Shown piece after piece: positions 10,198 to 20,300 of a DNA stretch of 64,000 nucleotides (its first letter is position 1; the number at the start of each line of letters is the position of its first letter). The position numbers were made by a program, and so were the translations under genes. Location: NCBI RefSeq assembly GCF_003595525.1, contig NZ_CP022680.1, positions 832,001 through 896,000 of the forward strand, in the 5' to 3' direction. This stretch comes from Streptococcus respiraculi (GTDB lineage: Bacteria > Bacillota > Bacilli > Lactobacillales > Streptococcaceae). The notes beneath the pieces were generated by a model, which did not search any database, was not told the origin of the DNA, and saw only the letters and a list, made by a program, of their open reading frames with translations.

Positions 10198-10212
10198 CTG
10201 ATGAGAGTTTTT

Positions 10213-10502
10213 ATGTATGTCGATGATATGTTGTATCCTCTTGAATAACTCATTTTCCTCGGTAATGGCAGATGAGGTCAGTTCAGTCGAAAAAAGCAAG
10301 CCTTAGAACCTAGTGAGCTCAGATTCAAGGAAAACGATGATATCTAGAAGGTAGGGAGTTTGTTTTCAGGAAATCTTCTAGAAATCATATTGGAAAATAC
10401 AATCGTTCATCAGGTATAGCGACTTCTTTGGCAAGCATTTTCTGACTTTTTCTCCAAATTATGCTATCATAGGACAAATAAGGATGAAAAGGAGATGGAC
10501 AG
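10213..10502. other. Intergenic stretch before the AI-2E-type gene
   Basis: No gene was seen. It is AT-rich without a clear repeat shared with other parts of the window. The last 70 bases probably hold the promoter of the next gene (TATCAT near 10464) and an AAGGAGATGG ribosome site just before ATG 10503. Confidence 0.4.
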
Positions 10503-11636
10503 ATGCAGAAGAGTTCATTTAAAGAAAAACTCCTCTTGATTAGTTTTGCGGCCTTGGTCTTACTTGCGGTGTTGAATTATTCAGATATTTATAGTACAGT
10601 TAAGGTCTTGTTATCCAGTATGAATGCCTTGTTTATCGGGGCGATTTTTGCCTTTATCTTAAATGTTCCGATGAAGAAGTTGGAAGATTTGATTGAAAAG
10701 GTGTCCTTTTTACGTAAGAGCAAGCGTTCCTTGGCGATTTTCGGTGTCTTGATTGCCTTTGCCTTGATTGTGACGGGAGTGGTAGTGATTATCCTGCCGA
10801 CCTTGGTCTCAACGGTATCTGAGTTGGTATCGGTGACCAATCAAGCCTTTCCAAAGTTGATTCGGACCTTGCAGGATAGTGGCTTCTTGTCTAGTAAATT
10901 AGGCAGTCGCTTGAACAGTTATGTGAGCCAGTTTACAGATTGGTCGAAGTTGTCAAGTTTTGCGACAGCTTTTCTCGCAGGCTTAGCCACTAATGTGACA
11001 GGTATTTTTTCAAATGTTTTGACCTTGGTCATGGCCTTCTTTTTCACCTTGAGCATTCTTGGGAGCAAGGAGCATTTGCAGAGCATGACAGGTCAACTCC
11101 TTCATGCGGCTTTTCCCGAAAAAGTGGTGCGCACCATTAGCTATATCGGCGAGGTGATTATTGAAACCTACGATCGTTTCTTGATGAGTCAGATTGTAGA
11201 AGCAGTCATCATCGGAGTGTTAGTCTTTGTCAGCTACTCACTCTTTTCGATTCCGTATGCGGGAATGGCAGGGATTTTGTCAGGTGTCCTATCATTTGTG
11301 CCTTACATTGGTCCATTTTCGGCCTGTTTCATCAGTGCCCTCTTTATCTCAGTGCAAAATCCTTGGTTGGCTCTCTGGTCCATTGTCCTCTTCCAAGTTA
11401 TCCAATTGATTGAAGGAAATGTCATCTACCCTCGTGTAGTGGGACAGTCTGTTGGTCTGCCAACGCTTTTCACCTTGGCTGCTGCTTTAATTGGTGGGAA
11501 TTTATTTGGCTTGCTGGGCATGGTCTTCTTTACCCCCATTTTTGCGGTCATTTATCGCTTGGTGCGGGAATGGACTTACGCACGGCTTGAAAAGAAACAG
11601 AAGTTGAAAAACGATACTTACCAAGAGCAGGACTAG
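10503..11636 (+). CDS. AI-2E family transporter (permease)
   Basis: A 377-residue membrane protein with about eight hydrophobic segments. It has the AI-2E (TqsA/YdbI/YhhQ-like) pattern: paired N-terminal helices, a central soluble-looking stretch (about 100-160) and a C-terminal block with GVLSFVPYIGPF, EGNVIYPRVVGQSVGLP and LLGMVFFTPIFAVIY. Members are reported as exporters of AI-2 or as Na+/H+ antiporters; the substrate here cannot be read from sequence. It is a single gene with its own terminator overlapping the stop codon. Confidence 0.88.
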   Translation: MQKSSFKEKLLLISFAALVLLAVLNYSDIYSTVKVLLSSMNALFIGAIFAFILNVPMKKLEDLIEKVSFLRKSKRSLAIFGVLIAFALIVTGVVVIILPTLVSTVSELVSVTNQAFPKLIRTLQDSGFLSSKLGSRLNSYVSQFTDWSKLSSFATAFLAGLATNVTGIFSNVLTLVMAFFFTLSILGSKEHLQSMTGQLLHAAFPEKVVRTISYIGEVIIETYDRFLMSQIVEAVIIGVLVFVSYSLFSIPYAGMAGILSGVLSFVPYIGPFSACFISALFISVQNPWLALWSIVLFQVIQLIEGNVIYPRVVGQSVGLPTLFTLAAALIGGNLFGLLGMVFFTPIFAVIYRLVREWTYARLEKKQKLKNDTYQEQD

Positions 11637-11650
11637 TTCTGCTCTTTTCT
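11623..11650 (+). terminator. Terminator overlapping the end of the AI-2E-type gene
   Basis: Stem AAGAGCAG / CTGCTCTT around an 8-base loop that contains the TAG stop (11634-11636), followed by TTCTTTT. Confidence 0.8.
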
Positions 11651-11735
11651 TTTGCGTTGCTCCAATCACGCTCCCTTTTATTATCCTGTGAAATATGATA
11701 CAATGAAGTGATTATGATAGAATGGGAGAAGTAGC

Positions 11736-12203
11736 ATGCGTTGCCCAAAATGTACCAGTATAAAATCAAGTGTAGTCGATAGTCGTCAGGCTGAAGACGG
11801 AAATACCATTCGCAGAAGAAGAGAGTGTGAAAACTGTGGTCATCGCTTTACCACTTATGAACGTGTGGAAGAAAAAACCTTGGTGGTCGTGAAAAAAGAT
11901 GGCACTCGTGAACAGTTTTCTCGTGAGAAAATTTTCAACGGAATCATTCGTTCTGCCCAGAAACGCCCAGTATCTAGTAATGAGATTGAAGAAGTGGTCA
12001 ATCGAATTGAGCAAAAGGTTCGGGCCCATAGCGATAGCGAGGTCGAAAGTGACTTGATTGGTAATTTGGTCATGGAAGAATTGGTCGAACTAGACGAGAT
12101 TACCTATGTCCGCTTTGCCTCTGTCTATCGTTCCTTTAAAGACGTGGGCGAATTGGAAAACTTGCTCAAGCAAATCACCAAGGGAAGCAAGACCAGAAGA
12201 TAG
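11736..12203 (+). CDS. nrdR: Transcriptional repressor NrdR
   Basis: ATP/dATP-sensing repressor of ribonucleotide reductase genes. It has 155 residues. A zinc ribbon (C3, C6, C31, C34) is followed by a basic patch (IRRRRE) and an ATP-cone (about residues 46-136, starting [17 protein letters not shown]). Its expected targets are in the same window: two NrdR boxes sit before nrdH at 58619-58666. A TGn-extended -10 (TGATACAAT, 11696-11704) precedes it. It is followed 8 bases later by dnaB, the usual order in streptococci. Confidence 0.96.
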   Translation: MRCPKCTSIKSSVVDSRQAEDGNTIRRRRECENCGHRFTTYERVEEKTLVVVKKDGTREQFSREKIFNGIIRSAQKRPVSSNEIEEVVNRIEQKVRAHSDSEVESDLIGNLVMEELVELDEITYVRFASVYRSFKDVGELENLLKQITKGSKTRR

Positions 12204-12211
12204 GATAGCAC

Positions 12212-13360
12212 ATGAAACCAAACGATTTCTATTCTTACATGAGAAAGAATGCCCTTAGCCCCAACTGGCTCAGCTTTATTCTCTGTTACCAACCGATTAT
12301 TGGACAAGATGCAGCTGCGGTCTATCAATTCTTGTGGGCTGGCTATGACCATGGTGTGGGGCAGTATGCCCTTAGCCGTATTTTGAATCATGTCAATATG
12401 GGCATGGGGCGCTTGGAACAGGCGCTTGATGTACTCGGTGCTATGGGGTTGCTTGCGATTTATCAAAAGGACGAAAAAATCGTCTTTCGCTTGGCAGAAC
12501 CCTTGTCAAAAGAGGATTTTTTGGGCACTCCCTTGTATCAAAAACTGTTGACCAAGAAAATTGGAGAACCAGCAGTTGAGGAATGGACCGATGCAAAACC
12601 AATATCAGACACCGAAGTGACCAAGAAATTTTCAGATGTCTTTACTAGCCTAGGTGACGTTCCGCTTGCTCCTCTTGCTGTACAGAGTTTTGATTTGCAA
12701 GCCTTTCAGACCATGATGGCACGTGACCGCTTGCGTTTCCAAAATGAGACAGACGATGTCATTGCTCTTTATCACTTGGCAGAAAAAAATGGCTGGGATT
12801 GGATGCAGGCCTATAAGGTTGCAAAAGAGACAGCCAACGGTCAAGTGATTTTGGTCAAGCGCATGGAACAAAAGGTGGCAGCAAGACCTGTCGCCGCTAG
12901 TTTGACCAAGCAAGAGCAAGCCATTGTTCGGGAAAGCAAGTCCAAAACAGCACTCGAATTTTTAACCCTTTTAAAAGAAGCTCGCAAGGCGACTGTCACC
13001 ATGTCAGAACGCAAGTGTTTGCAGCAGTTGGTGGATTTGGGCTTGCTTGATGAGGTGATCAATGTGATTGTCCTTTATACCTTCAACAAGGTAGACTCGG
13101 CCAATTTACAAGAAGCCTATGCTTTGAAATTGGGGAATGATTTTTCCTACAAGGAGATTCGAAGTGCAGAGCAAGCAGTTTATCACTTACGAGATAGCAA
13201 GGTAGTGAGCCGTAAGAAAGACAGCGGTCAAGCTAAGAAGAGCAATGTGCCTGAATGGAGCAAGCAAGAAGTCAAGACCGAGCAAACAGAAAAAGGTCAG
13301 GCAGAGCTGGCTGCTCTCTACCGTGAATTAGAAGCTATGGAAATGAAAGGAGAGGGATAG
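12212..13360 (+). CDS. dnaB: Replication initiation and membrane attachment protein DnaB
   Basis: Gram-positive DnaB (unrelated to the E. coli helicase of that name) helps DnaD and DnaI load the replicative helicase at the origin. The 382-residue protein has an N-terminal winged-helix region (about 15-110) and a DnaD-like region (about 290-345: LGNDFSYKEIRSAEQAVYHLRDS). The tail is charged and Gln/Glu/Lys-rich. It sits between nrdR and dnaI, and its stop is directly followed by the dnaI ATG. Identity rests strongly on synteny. Confidence 0.92.
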   Translation: MKPNDFYSYMRKNALSPNWLSFILCYQPIIGQDAAAVYQFLWAGYDHGVGQYALSRILNHVNMGMGRLEQALDVLGAMGLLAIYQKDEKIVFRLAEPLSKEDFLGTPLYQKLLTKKIGEPAVEEWTDAKPISDTEVTKKFSDVFTSLGDVPLAPLAVQSFDLQAFQTMMARDRLRFQNETDDVIALYHLAEKNGWDWMQAYKVAKETANGQVILVKRMEQKVAARPVAASLTKQEQAIVRESKSKTALEFLTLLKEARKATVTMSERKCLQQLVDLGLLDEVINVIVLYTFNKVDSANLQEAYALKLGNDFSYKEIRSAEQAVYHLRDSKVVSRKKDSGQAKKSNVPEWSKQEVKTEQTEKGQAELAALYRELEAMEMKGEG

Positions 13361-14260
13361 ATGAAAGCTATAGAAAGCAAGGTACCACAAGGCGCTACAT
13401 CAGGAAGAAAATCCTATCAAGAACTCTATCAGGAAATCATTCAAGATACGGAAGTAGCTGATTTTATCCGTCAGCACCAATTAACAGAAGAAGAAATTAC
13501 CCGCTCTATTTCCAAGTTTTTTGAATATGTGACTGAGCGCAAGAAATTTCTCCATCAAGACGAATCCTACATCGCAGTGGGTTATCAGCCAGTCCTCATC
13601 ATGAATGAGGGTTACGCCGATATCTCTTATTTAGAGACAGCTGAATTAATTGAGTACCGAAAGGAAGAAGCGATTAAAAATCGTATTCAGCTGATCAATC
13701 TTCCTGCGAATCTGAAAAATATTACGATTGCAGATGTTGATCGCAATGATGAGAATCGAGTTGAGGTCATAAAAGCTATGACTGAATTTGTCAAGCAGGC
13801 AGGTCAGGACAATAAGGGCTTGTACCTCTATGGCAATTTTGGGGTTGGAAAGAGTTATCTCATGGCCTTTTTAGCCAATCTCTTATCCAAGACCCACCAG
13901 ATGTCAACTACCATGCTTCATTACCCAACCTTTGTTGTGGAAATTAAAAATGCCATTGGCGAAGGTCTAGTCAAGGAAAAAATTGATGCGATTAAGACGG
14001 CTCAAGTCCTGGTCTTAGATGATATTGGTGCAGAGCAACATAGCTCTTGGGTGCGCGATGATGTTTTACAGGTCATCTTGCAGCACCGCATGCAGGAAAA
14101 ACTGCCGACCTTCTTTACGTCGAATTTTTCCTTTTCCGACTTGGAACGTCACTTTGCGGCGGGGCGTTCAGGTGATGAAACTTGGCAGGCTAAGCGGGTG
14201 ATGGAACGTATTCGCTTCTTAGCCACTGAACTACAGTTAGGAGGAGTGAACCGTCGATGA
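13361..14260 (+). CDS. dnaI: Primosomal protein DnaI (helicase loader)
   Basis: AAA+ ATPase that loads the replicative helicase. It is 299 residues long. An N-terminal helicase-binding region (about 1-60) precedes the AAA+ domain with Walker A GNFGVGKS (about 158-165) and Walker B VLVLDDIG (about 217-224). Sensor-type TSNFSF and a C-terminal MERIRFLA block follow. Its stop overlaps the next gene's start by four bases (ATGA), so the nitroreductase is translationally coupled to it. Confidence 0.95.
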   Translation: MKAIESKVPQGATSGRKSYQELYQEIIQDTEVADFIRQHQLTEEEITRSISKFFEYVTERKKFLHQDESYIAVGYQPVLIMNEGYADISYLETAELIEYRKEEAIKNRIQLINLPANLKNITIADVDRNDENRVEVIKAMTEFVKQAGQDNKGLYLYGNFGVGKSYLMAFLANLLSKTHQMSTTMLHYPTFVVEIKNAIGEGLVKEKIDAIKTAQVLVLDDIGAEQHSSWVRDDVLQVILQHRMQEKLPTFFTSNFSFSDLERHFAAGRSGDETWQAKRVMERIRFLATELQLGGVNRR

Positions 14261-14970
14261 ATGAAACAATTGAGTTAATGCTCTCTCACAGCTCTGTTCG
14301 CAGATTTACCGAGGAGCCGATTGCAGATGCAGATTTGCAGGCGATTATTAGCGCAGGACGTGCAGCTTCGACTTGGAAGAATTTCCAGTCCTATTCGATT
14401 ATTGTGGTGCGTTCAACAGAGAAAAAAGAAGCGTTACATGCCCTAACCCCGCAGCCTGCTATTTTACAGGCAGATACGATTTTGCTTTTTGTAGGAGACC
14501 ACAACCGAGCGAGCAAGGCGGCTGAACTGCACCAAGCGCACTTTGATGCCAAGGGAACAGAAAATCTCTTGATTTCTTCTGTTGATGCTGCTTTAGCTGG
14601 GCAAAATGCTATGCTAGCAGCGGAGAGTCTGGGCTACGGTGGTGTCTTTATCGGTATGATTCGTCACGCAGCAAGAGAGATTGCCGAGCTCTTTTGCTTG
14701 CCAGACTACACCTATCCAATCTTTTGTATCGCCTTAGGCAGACCCAACCAGCATTTTCCAGTCAAGCCACGTCTGCCTTATGAAACCGTTGTTTTCAATG
14801 AAGAATACCAAGAGCAAGGTGTGGAGGCGATTGTCACTTACGACCAAATCCAATCGGATTATGCGGGAGCGAGACAGAAAGAAACGTGGTCTGAGCGTTT
14901 AGTTGCCCAATTTGGTCAGGCAGAATATCCAGAAACCAAAGCACTTTTGAAAGAAAAACAGTTACTATAG
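14257..14970 (+). CDS. NADPH-dependent nitroreductase family oxidoreductase (NfrA-like)
   Basis: A 237-residue FMN-dependent enzyme of the nitroreductase superfamily. The [12 protein letters not shown] start binds the FMN phosphate, and [14 protein letters not shown] and [16 protein letters not shown] are typical of the NfrA/FRP group. Such enzymes reduce nitro-aromatics, quinones or flavins with NADPH; the physiological substrate is not known. It shares a transcript with dnaI and precedes der by 13 bases. Confidence 0.88.
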   Translation: MNETIELMLSHSSVRRFTEEPIADADLQAIISAGRAASTWKNFQSYSIIVVRSTEKKEALHALTPQPAILQADTILLFVGDHNRASKAAELHQAHFDAKGTENLLISSVDAALAGQNAMLAAESLGYGGVFIGMIRHAAREIAELFCLPDYTYPIFCIALGRPNQHFPVKPRLPYETVVFNEEYQEQGVEAIVTYDQIQSDYAGARQKETWSERLVAQFGQAEYPETKALLKEKQLL

Positions 14971-14983
14971 AAAAGGAGGAGCA

Positions 14984-16294
14984 ATGGCTCTACCAACTAT
15001 TGCCATCGTGGGGCGTCCCAACGTTGGAAAATCAACCTTATTTAATCGGATTGCGGGTGAGCGCATTTCAATCGTAGAAGATATAGAAGGTGTGACTCGT
15101 GACCGTATTTACGCAACTGCTGAATGGCTTAATCGTCATTTTAGCATCATTGATACAGGGGGGATTGATGATGTTGATGCGCCTTTTATGGAGCAAATCA
15201 AACATCAGGCAGAAATTGCCATGAGTGAGGCAGATGTCATCGTCTTTGTTGTATCTGGAAAAGAAGGGGTGACAGATGCAGATGAATATGTAGCTAAAAT
15301 CCTTTATAAGACTAATAAACCGGTTATTTTAGCAGTTAACAAGGTCGATAACCCTGAAATGCGTAGCGACATTTATGATTTTTATGCCTTGGGCTTAGGA
15401 GATCCTTACCCAGTATCATCGGTTCACGGAATTGGGACAGGTGATGTGCTTGATGCCATTGTGGAAAATCTTCCAGCAGAGGTCGAAGAAGAAAATCCAG
15501 ATATGATCAAGTTCAGCTTAATTGGGCGTCCAAATGTTGGGAAATCTAGTCTGATTAACGCTATTTTGGGAGAAGAGCGCGTGATTGCAAGTCCTGTTGC
15601 AGGTACGACTCGAGATGCGATTGATACAGTCTTTACGGATAGCGAAGGTCAAGAATTTACCATGATTGACACAGCCGGTATGCGCAAATCTGGCAAAATC
15701 TATGAGAATACGGAGAAATACTCTGTCATGCGTGCTATGCGTGCCATTGACCGCTCAGATGTCGTTCTCATGGTCTTAAATGCCGAAGAAGGCATTCGTG
15801 AGTATGACAAACGGATTGCAGGTTTTGCCCATGAAGCAGGAAAAGGGATGATTATTGTTGTCAACAAATGGGACACCCTTGAAAAAGATAATAAGACCAT
15901 GCAGAATTGGGAAGCAGACATCAGAGATCAGTTCCAGTATCTCTCTTATGCACCGATTATCTTTGTGTCAGCTCTGACCAAACAACGTTTGCATAAATTG
16001 CCTGTCATGATTAAGCAGATTAGCGAAAGCCAGCAAACACGGATTCCATCTGCAGTTTTAAACGATGTGATTATGGATGCGATTGCCATCAACCCAACGC
16101 CGACTGACAAAGGCAAACGCCTCAAGATTTTCTATGCGACCCAAGTGGCGACCAAGCCACCGACTTTTGTCATCTTTGTTAACGAGGAAGAGCTCATGCA
16201 TTTCTCTTACCTGCGTTTCCTTGAAAATCAAATCCGCAAGGCCTTCGTCTTTGAAGGCACACCAATTCACCTGATTGCTCGCAAGCGGAAGTAG
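14984..16294 (+). CDS. der: Ribosome biogenesis GTPase Der (EngA)
   Basis: Double-GTPase needed for 50S subunit assembly. Its 436 residues carry two complete G domains. The first has GRPNVGKST at residues 8-16, DTGG and NKVD; the second has GRPNVGKSS at about 182-190, DTAGM and NKWD. A C-terminal KH-like domain ends in HLIARKRK. A good GGAGG ribosome site precedes the ATG. A small membrane-protein gene starts 19 bases after the stop. Confidence 0.98.
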   Translation: MALPTIAIVGRPNVGKSTLFNRIAGERISIVEDIEGVTRDRIYATAEWLNRHFSIIDTGGIDDVDAPFMEQIKHQAEIAMSEADVIVFVVSGKEGVTDADEYVAKILYKTNKPVILAVNKVDNPEMRSDIYDFYALGLGDPYPVSSVHGIGTGDVLDAIVENLPAEVEEENPDMIKFSLIGRPNVGKSSLINAILGEERVIASPVAGTTRDAIDTVFTDSEGQEFTMIDTAGMRKSGKIYENTEKYSVMRAMRAIDRSDVVLMVLNAEEGIREYDKRIAGFAHEAGKGMIIVVNKWDTLEKDNKTMQNWEADIRDQFQYLSYAPIIFVSALTKQRLHKLPVMIKQISESQQTRIPSAVLNDVIMDAIAINPTPTDKGKRLKIFYATQVATKPPTFVIFVNEEELMHFSYLRFLENQIRKAFVFEGTPIHLIARKRK

Positions 16295-16313
16295 GCTGCG
16301 AAAGGAGGAGGAC

Positions 16314-16664
16314 ATGGACGTATATCTTGGTTTTCTTGCCGTAAGTTATATTTTTGTAATGCTTGCCAAAAAGGCCTTGAGCTACAATGCGGCAGCGTAT
16401 CCTCCCTTTTCATGGCGCTATTGGGCGAGCTTGCTTGCATATCTGTACCTAATATTAATGGCTGTACTGGTCTTAATTTTAGGCATTCATACAGGAACTG
16501 TCTTATGGATGAGTAGACAAGCTGTTCTCGTGTTGGTATTGGGCCTATATGTCTTTCTAATTGCTCTCTGTAGCTGGTTACTCATAATCTATAGTGAAAA
16601 ACTAGTCAGAGATACACGCTATTATCGAGCGGTTGAGCGAGCGAAAAAGTCGGCTGAACACTGA
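16314..16664 (+). CDS. Small membrane protein, unknown function
   Basis: 116 residues from ATG 16314, chosen because AAAGGAGGAG lies directly upstream. The frame is open further back into der, but that part has no ribosome site. Three hydrophobic segments are visible (about 3-17, 33-55 and 63-90), with a basic, charged C-terminus (RDTRYYRAVERAKKSAEH). No family was recognised. It is likely the last gene of the nrdR-to-der transcript group, as a terminator follows at once. Confidence 0.7.
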   Translation: MDVYLGFLAVSYIFVMLAKKALSYNAAAYPPFSWRYWASLLAYLYLILMAVLVLILGIHTGTVLWMSRQAVLVLVLGLYVFLIALCSWLLIIYSEKLVRDTRYYRAVERAKKSAEH

Positions 16665-16689
16665 TAACAAGATTTCTAAAAAATAACCA

Positions 16690-16722
16690 AAACCGAGCTG
16701 GTTTCGATCAACTCGGTTTTTT
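16690..16722 (+). terminator. Terminator after the der operon
   Basis: Stem AACCGAG (16691-16697) / CTCGGTT (16712-16718), extendable by a few pairs, followed by a run of Ts. Confidence 0.85.
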
Positions 16723-16792
16723 ATATGATGGATTGAGAAAGGAATAGGACAAGGCAAGGAGTTGCAGATAGAGCGGGCATTAATTGAGGATT

Positions 16793-16838
16793 ACTCCATA
16801 ATCCCTATTTCCAACCTTCAACAGTCCACTGAACTATT
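16793..16838 (-). repeat. Solitary copy of the tandem-array unit
   Basis: Read on the minus strand, this stretch reads TTCAGTGGACTGTTGAAGG followed by TTGGAAATAGGG. It matches the core of the unit tandemly repeated at 30603-31040 with only a few changes. It stands alone here, about 14 kb from the array. Confidence 0.8.
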
Positions 16839-16881
16839 GAAGCAAAGCGACTTAACGATGTCCTAACCTTGATTCAAGTCG

Positions 16882-17190
16882 CTATAGATAGAGGATATCA
16901 CCGTAACTACTAGGCTTGCTAAGGATTATCCAGCCTTCGGTGATGGCAAGAATAGAGGGAATGCCTGTCCGGTCTAGGAAGAGGTAGACTAGCCTTAACG
17001 CAATCAGCTTGCGGTAGAGTCTATGGGCGCTGATTGCGCCTGCAAAGAGAGCTAAGAAAAAATAGTAGAATTGGTTAATCAGAACTGTGCCAGCTATCAC
17101 CTTGCTGTTTGTTCAGCCGATAAGAAAGAGGCAACAGGAGCTAAGTGCTAGAATCAAAACAATAAATGGATGAAAGAGCAATAGTGTCAT
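16882..17190 (-). pseudogene. Small membrane protein gene with an in-frame TGA
   Basis: A good ribosome site (AAGGAGGGCGTC) stands before ATG 17190. The frame encodes a hydrophobic N-terminus (MTLLLFHPFIVLILALSSCC), hits TGA at codon 26, and stays open for a further 76 codons. The later part has more hydrophobic stretches (NQFYYFFLALFAGAI). About 102 residues would result without the stop. No family was recognised. It is probably a recent nonsense mutation, but the stop could also mark the true end of a 25-residue peptide. Confidence 0.5.
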
Positions 17191-17309
17191 GACGCCCTCC
17201 TTTTAAACTGTATCGCAGGTATTGCTATATTCGCTTTTTTTAGAATAAGCAAGTAGAATGAGGGAACGGTACAAAAGAAAACACCTCTTTTTCCGTATCT
17301 AAAAAAATA

Positions 17310-17318
17310 TGCTATAAT
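17310..17318 (+). promoter_or_regulatory. Extended -10 promoter of the SNF2 helicase gene
   Basis: TGCTATAAT with a TGn extension lies 26 bases before ATG 17344, and a GGAG ribosome site lies between. No convincing -35 was seen. Confidence 0.65.
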
Positions 17319-17343
17319 GAAGAGATAAGATAAAGGAGTATGT

Positions 17344-20300
17344 ATGGGTCGATTGATGCCAGGGCGGATTCGTCAAGAGGGAATCTTGCTTTATGAAAGC
17401 GGACAAGTTGAAGTGAAACAGGTAGAAGATAGGCAGCTCTTTTTGACGATTGAAGAAGAGGATTTTTGCTACGCTTTAGAAGAAAGTAAGTTGTCTTGTA
17501 GTTGTGATACGTTTTCAAGCAAGGGTTACTGTAAACATTTAGCTGCGGCTGAATATTTTTTAAAAAATGATCCAGAAGGGAAGGTCTTAGAAGAGCAGCT
17601 TTCGGCTGATAAGGAAGAGCACGAGGAAACAGTGCGCAGGACCTATGCTGGTGGGTTATTTCTTGATAATCTGCTGGAGAGTACTCAGGAAGCCGATATC
17701 CATTACCGTTTGGCTGTGGAAGGGCAGATGATGCTCTTTGACCATAATATCGACTGGACTTTAAAAATTCAGCGCGGTGTTGATCCACGAAGCTACATCA
17801 TCCGCGATATTGGTGCTTTTTTGCAAATTTTGAAAAAGGGTGGCTACTTTCAGATTGGCAAGCAGTATTATGAGCGGATTTCCTTTGAACAGTTTGATGT
17901 GGCCAGTCAGGATTTAGTGACCTTTTTGTGGCGGTTAATTCCTGACAAGAAGGTAGGCGATTTGGAGATTTTGGTCCATTATGGACGGCATCTGCGCTTG
18001 CCACTTGCTAATTTTGAAGAAGGGCTAGATGTCTTGACGCAGCTAGAATCCTTTGAGTTTCAATACGATATGAATACCTATACGGAGCTTCAATTGCTGG
18101 CCTTTGATGCTCAGGCAGAGCGCTATTTCTTTGAAGTTGTCGTTCACCAATACATGATCGAGTTGCGAGTAGAAGAGCGACCTTTTCGCGAACTCTTCAA
18201 TGGTCGCTATCTATTAGTGGACAATCGTCTTTACTATCTGGACAGGAAGCAGGAGCAGATTATAGCTGCGCTCAAAGGGCTTGTTCCAAGTGAGAGCGGA
18301 GAAAAATCAGTCCAGTTTGACTTTCAAGATCAAGAACGCTTGGCACTTAGTTTGTTGGAGCTGGAATTGGTTGGAAACGTCAAGGCGCCGAAGCGCTTTG
18401 TTATTTCCGATTTCCGTCCTCGGTTTGACTTTTTTTTGAGAGCTGAAGGGGAGATTGAACTGCGTCTCACACTGGAATTTGACAAGATACAGGTAGCGAG
18501 TAGAGAAGCCTTACACCTTCTGCCGTTTTCGTATCATTTTCAGCATGTGGCGCAGGTAGAAGCGGTTATCCAAGAAGCGGGCTTTAGAGGAGACTTTATT
18601 GCGTATCATCCACCGCTAGCCCCTACAGACTGGTACAGATTTTTCAGTCAGACTCTTCCAAGATTTCAATCCTTGGGTCAGGTGCAGCTATCGAGTGAGC
18701 TAGAAAGTATGATGGTTGAGACGCAACCGACAATCAAGGTAGAGCCCCATGGCTCTCTGCTTGACATTTCCTTTGACTTTGCAGGGATTGCTGAGGACGA
18801 GATTGATCAGGCAGTGACGGCACTGCTTACGGATGCCACACATTTTACCAGCCAAACAGGAAAGGTCTTGGTCTTCGATGAGGAGACAAGGCGGCTGAGT
18901 CAGACCTTGCAGGACTTGCGGGCCCGCTACCAATCAGCAGGACATCTATCCCTTGACCGCATAGCTTCTTATCAACTGGCTCAGATCTGGGCTGGAAAAG
19001 ACACAGTGCAATTCTCCAAGGAATTTCAACAGTTGGCCTATGATTTGGCTCATCCAGAATCGTTTGAGTTACCTAAATTGCAGGTGACGGCTTCCTTGCG
19101 TGACTATCAGCTTTTGGGCGTGAAATGGCTGTCCATGCTTGACTACCATGGTTTTGGTGGCATTTTAGCAGATGACATGGGGTTGGGAAAAACCTTACAG
19201 ACCATTGCCTTTTTGAGCAGTCATTTAGAAAAAGATGCTAAGGTCTTGATTTTGGCGCCTTCTAGCTTGATTTACAATTGGCAAAGCGAGTGCCAGACTT
19301 TCGCACCTGAATTAGATGTGGCTGTGGCCTATGGAAACAAGGAGAAGCGGGAGGATCTGATTCTTGCAGGACACCAAATCATCATCACCAGCTACCACTC
19401 CTTTAGGCAGGATGTAGAGCTCTATCAGCACCATCGCTATGATTACCTGATTTTGGATGAAGCACAAGTCATGAAAAATGCCCAAAGCAAGATTGCTCAG
19501 CTCTTGAGAGAATTTGAAGTGGGCAATTGCTTTGCCCTTTCGGGAACGCCAATAGAAAATCATCTGTCAGAATTATGGTCGATTTTTCAGATTGTTTTAC
19601 CAGGATTGCTGCCAGGAAAGGCAGAATTTGCTAAGTTGTCCGCAGAAGAAGTTGCACGTGTCATCAAACCTTTTGTTTTACGCAGGAAAAAAGAAGATGT
19701 GCTACTAGAATTGCCTGATCTACTAGAAATCAATGTCTTAAATGAATTGACCGATGAGCAGAAGATTGTCTACTTGGCTCAATTGAAACAAATGCAGTCA
19801 AGCATTATAGACGCAAGCGATGCCGAAATTCAGCGCAAGAAAATGGAAATTCTCGCAGGCATTACCCGTCTCCGTCAAATTTGTGACACACCGAAACTCT
19901 TTATGCTAGACTACAAGGGAGAAAGTGGGAAGCTTGAGAGTTTGAGAGAATTACTGGTTCAGCTAAAAGAAGGGAACCACCGCATCTTAATCTTTTCTCA
20001 ATTCCGCACAATGCTGGACATGATTGAGGAAGAGTTGGAAGTGCTAGGCTTGACCAGCTACAAGTTGACAGGGTCGACCCCCGCTAATCTCCGTCAGGAA
20101 ATGACGACTGCCTTTAATGCAGGAAGCAGGGATGCCTTTCTGATTTCGCTTAAAGCAGGTGGCGTGGGACTCAATCTGACAGGGGCAGATAGCGTGATTC
20201 TAGTCGACCTCTGGTGGAATCCAGCCGTAGAAGCCCAGGCCATTAGCCGAGCACATCGTATGGGACAAACAGAGAAGGTTGAGTGCTACCGACTCATTAC

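Larger units (their letters stand above)
9859..10212 (+). other. Split inverted repeat around the IS remnant (probable disrupted ritR terminator)
   Basis: The left arm AAAACTCTCATCAAGAAC (9860-9877) is complementary, with one mismatch, to GTTCCTGATGAGAGTTTT (10194-10211). The left arm is 11 bases after the ritR stop and the right arm ends in a T-run. Joined, they would make an ordinary Rho-independent terminator; now about 315 bases of IS-derived DNA fill the loop. Confidence 0.6.

Noticed and set aside
17312..17788. 158-codon minus-strand frame before the SNF2 gene
   Set aside because: It runs antisense to the SWIM zinc finger coding sequence and has no recognisable content.
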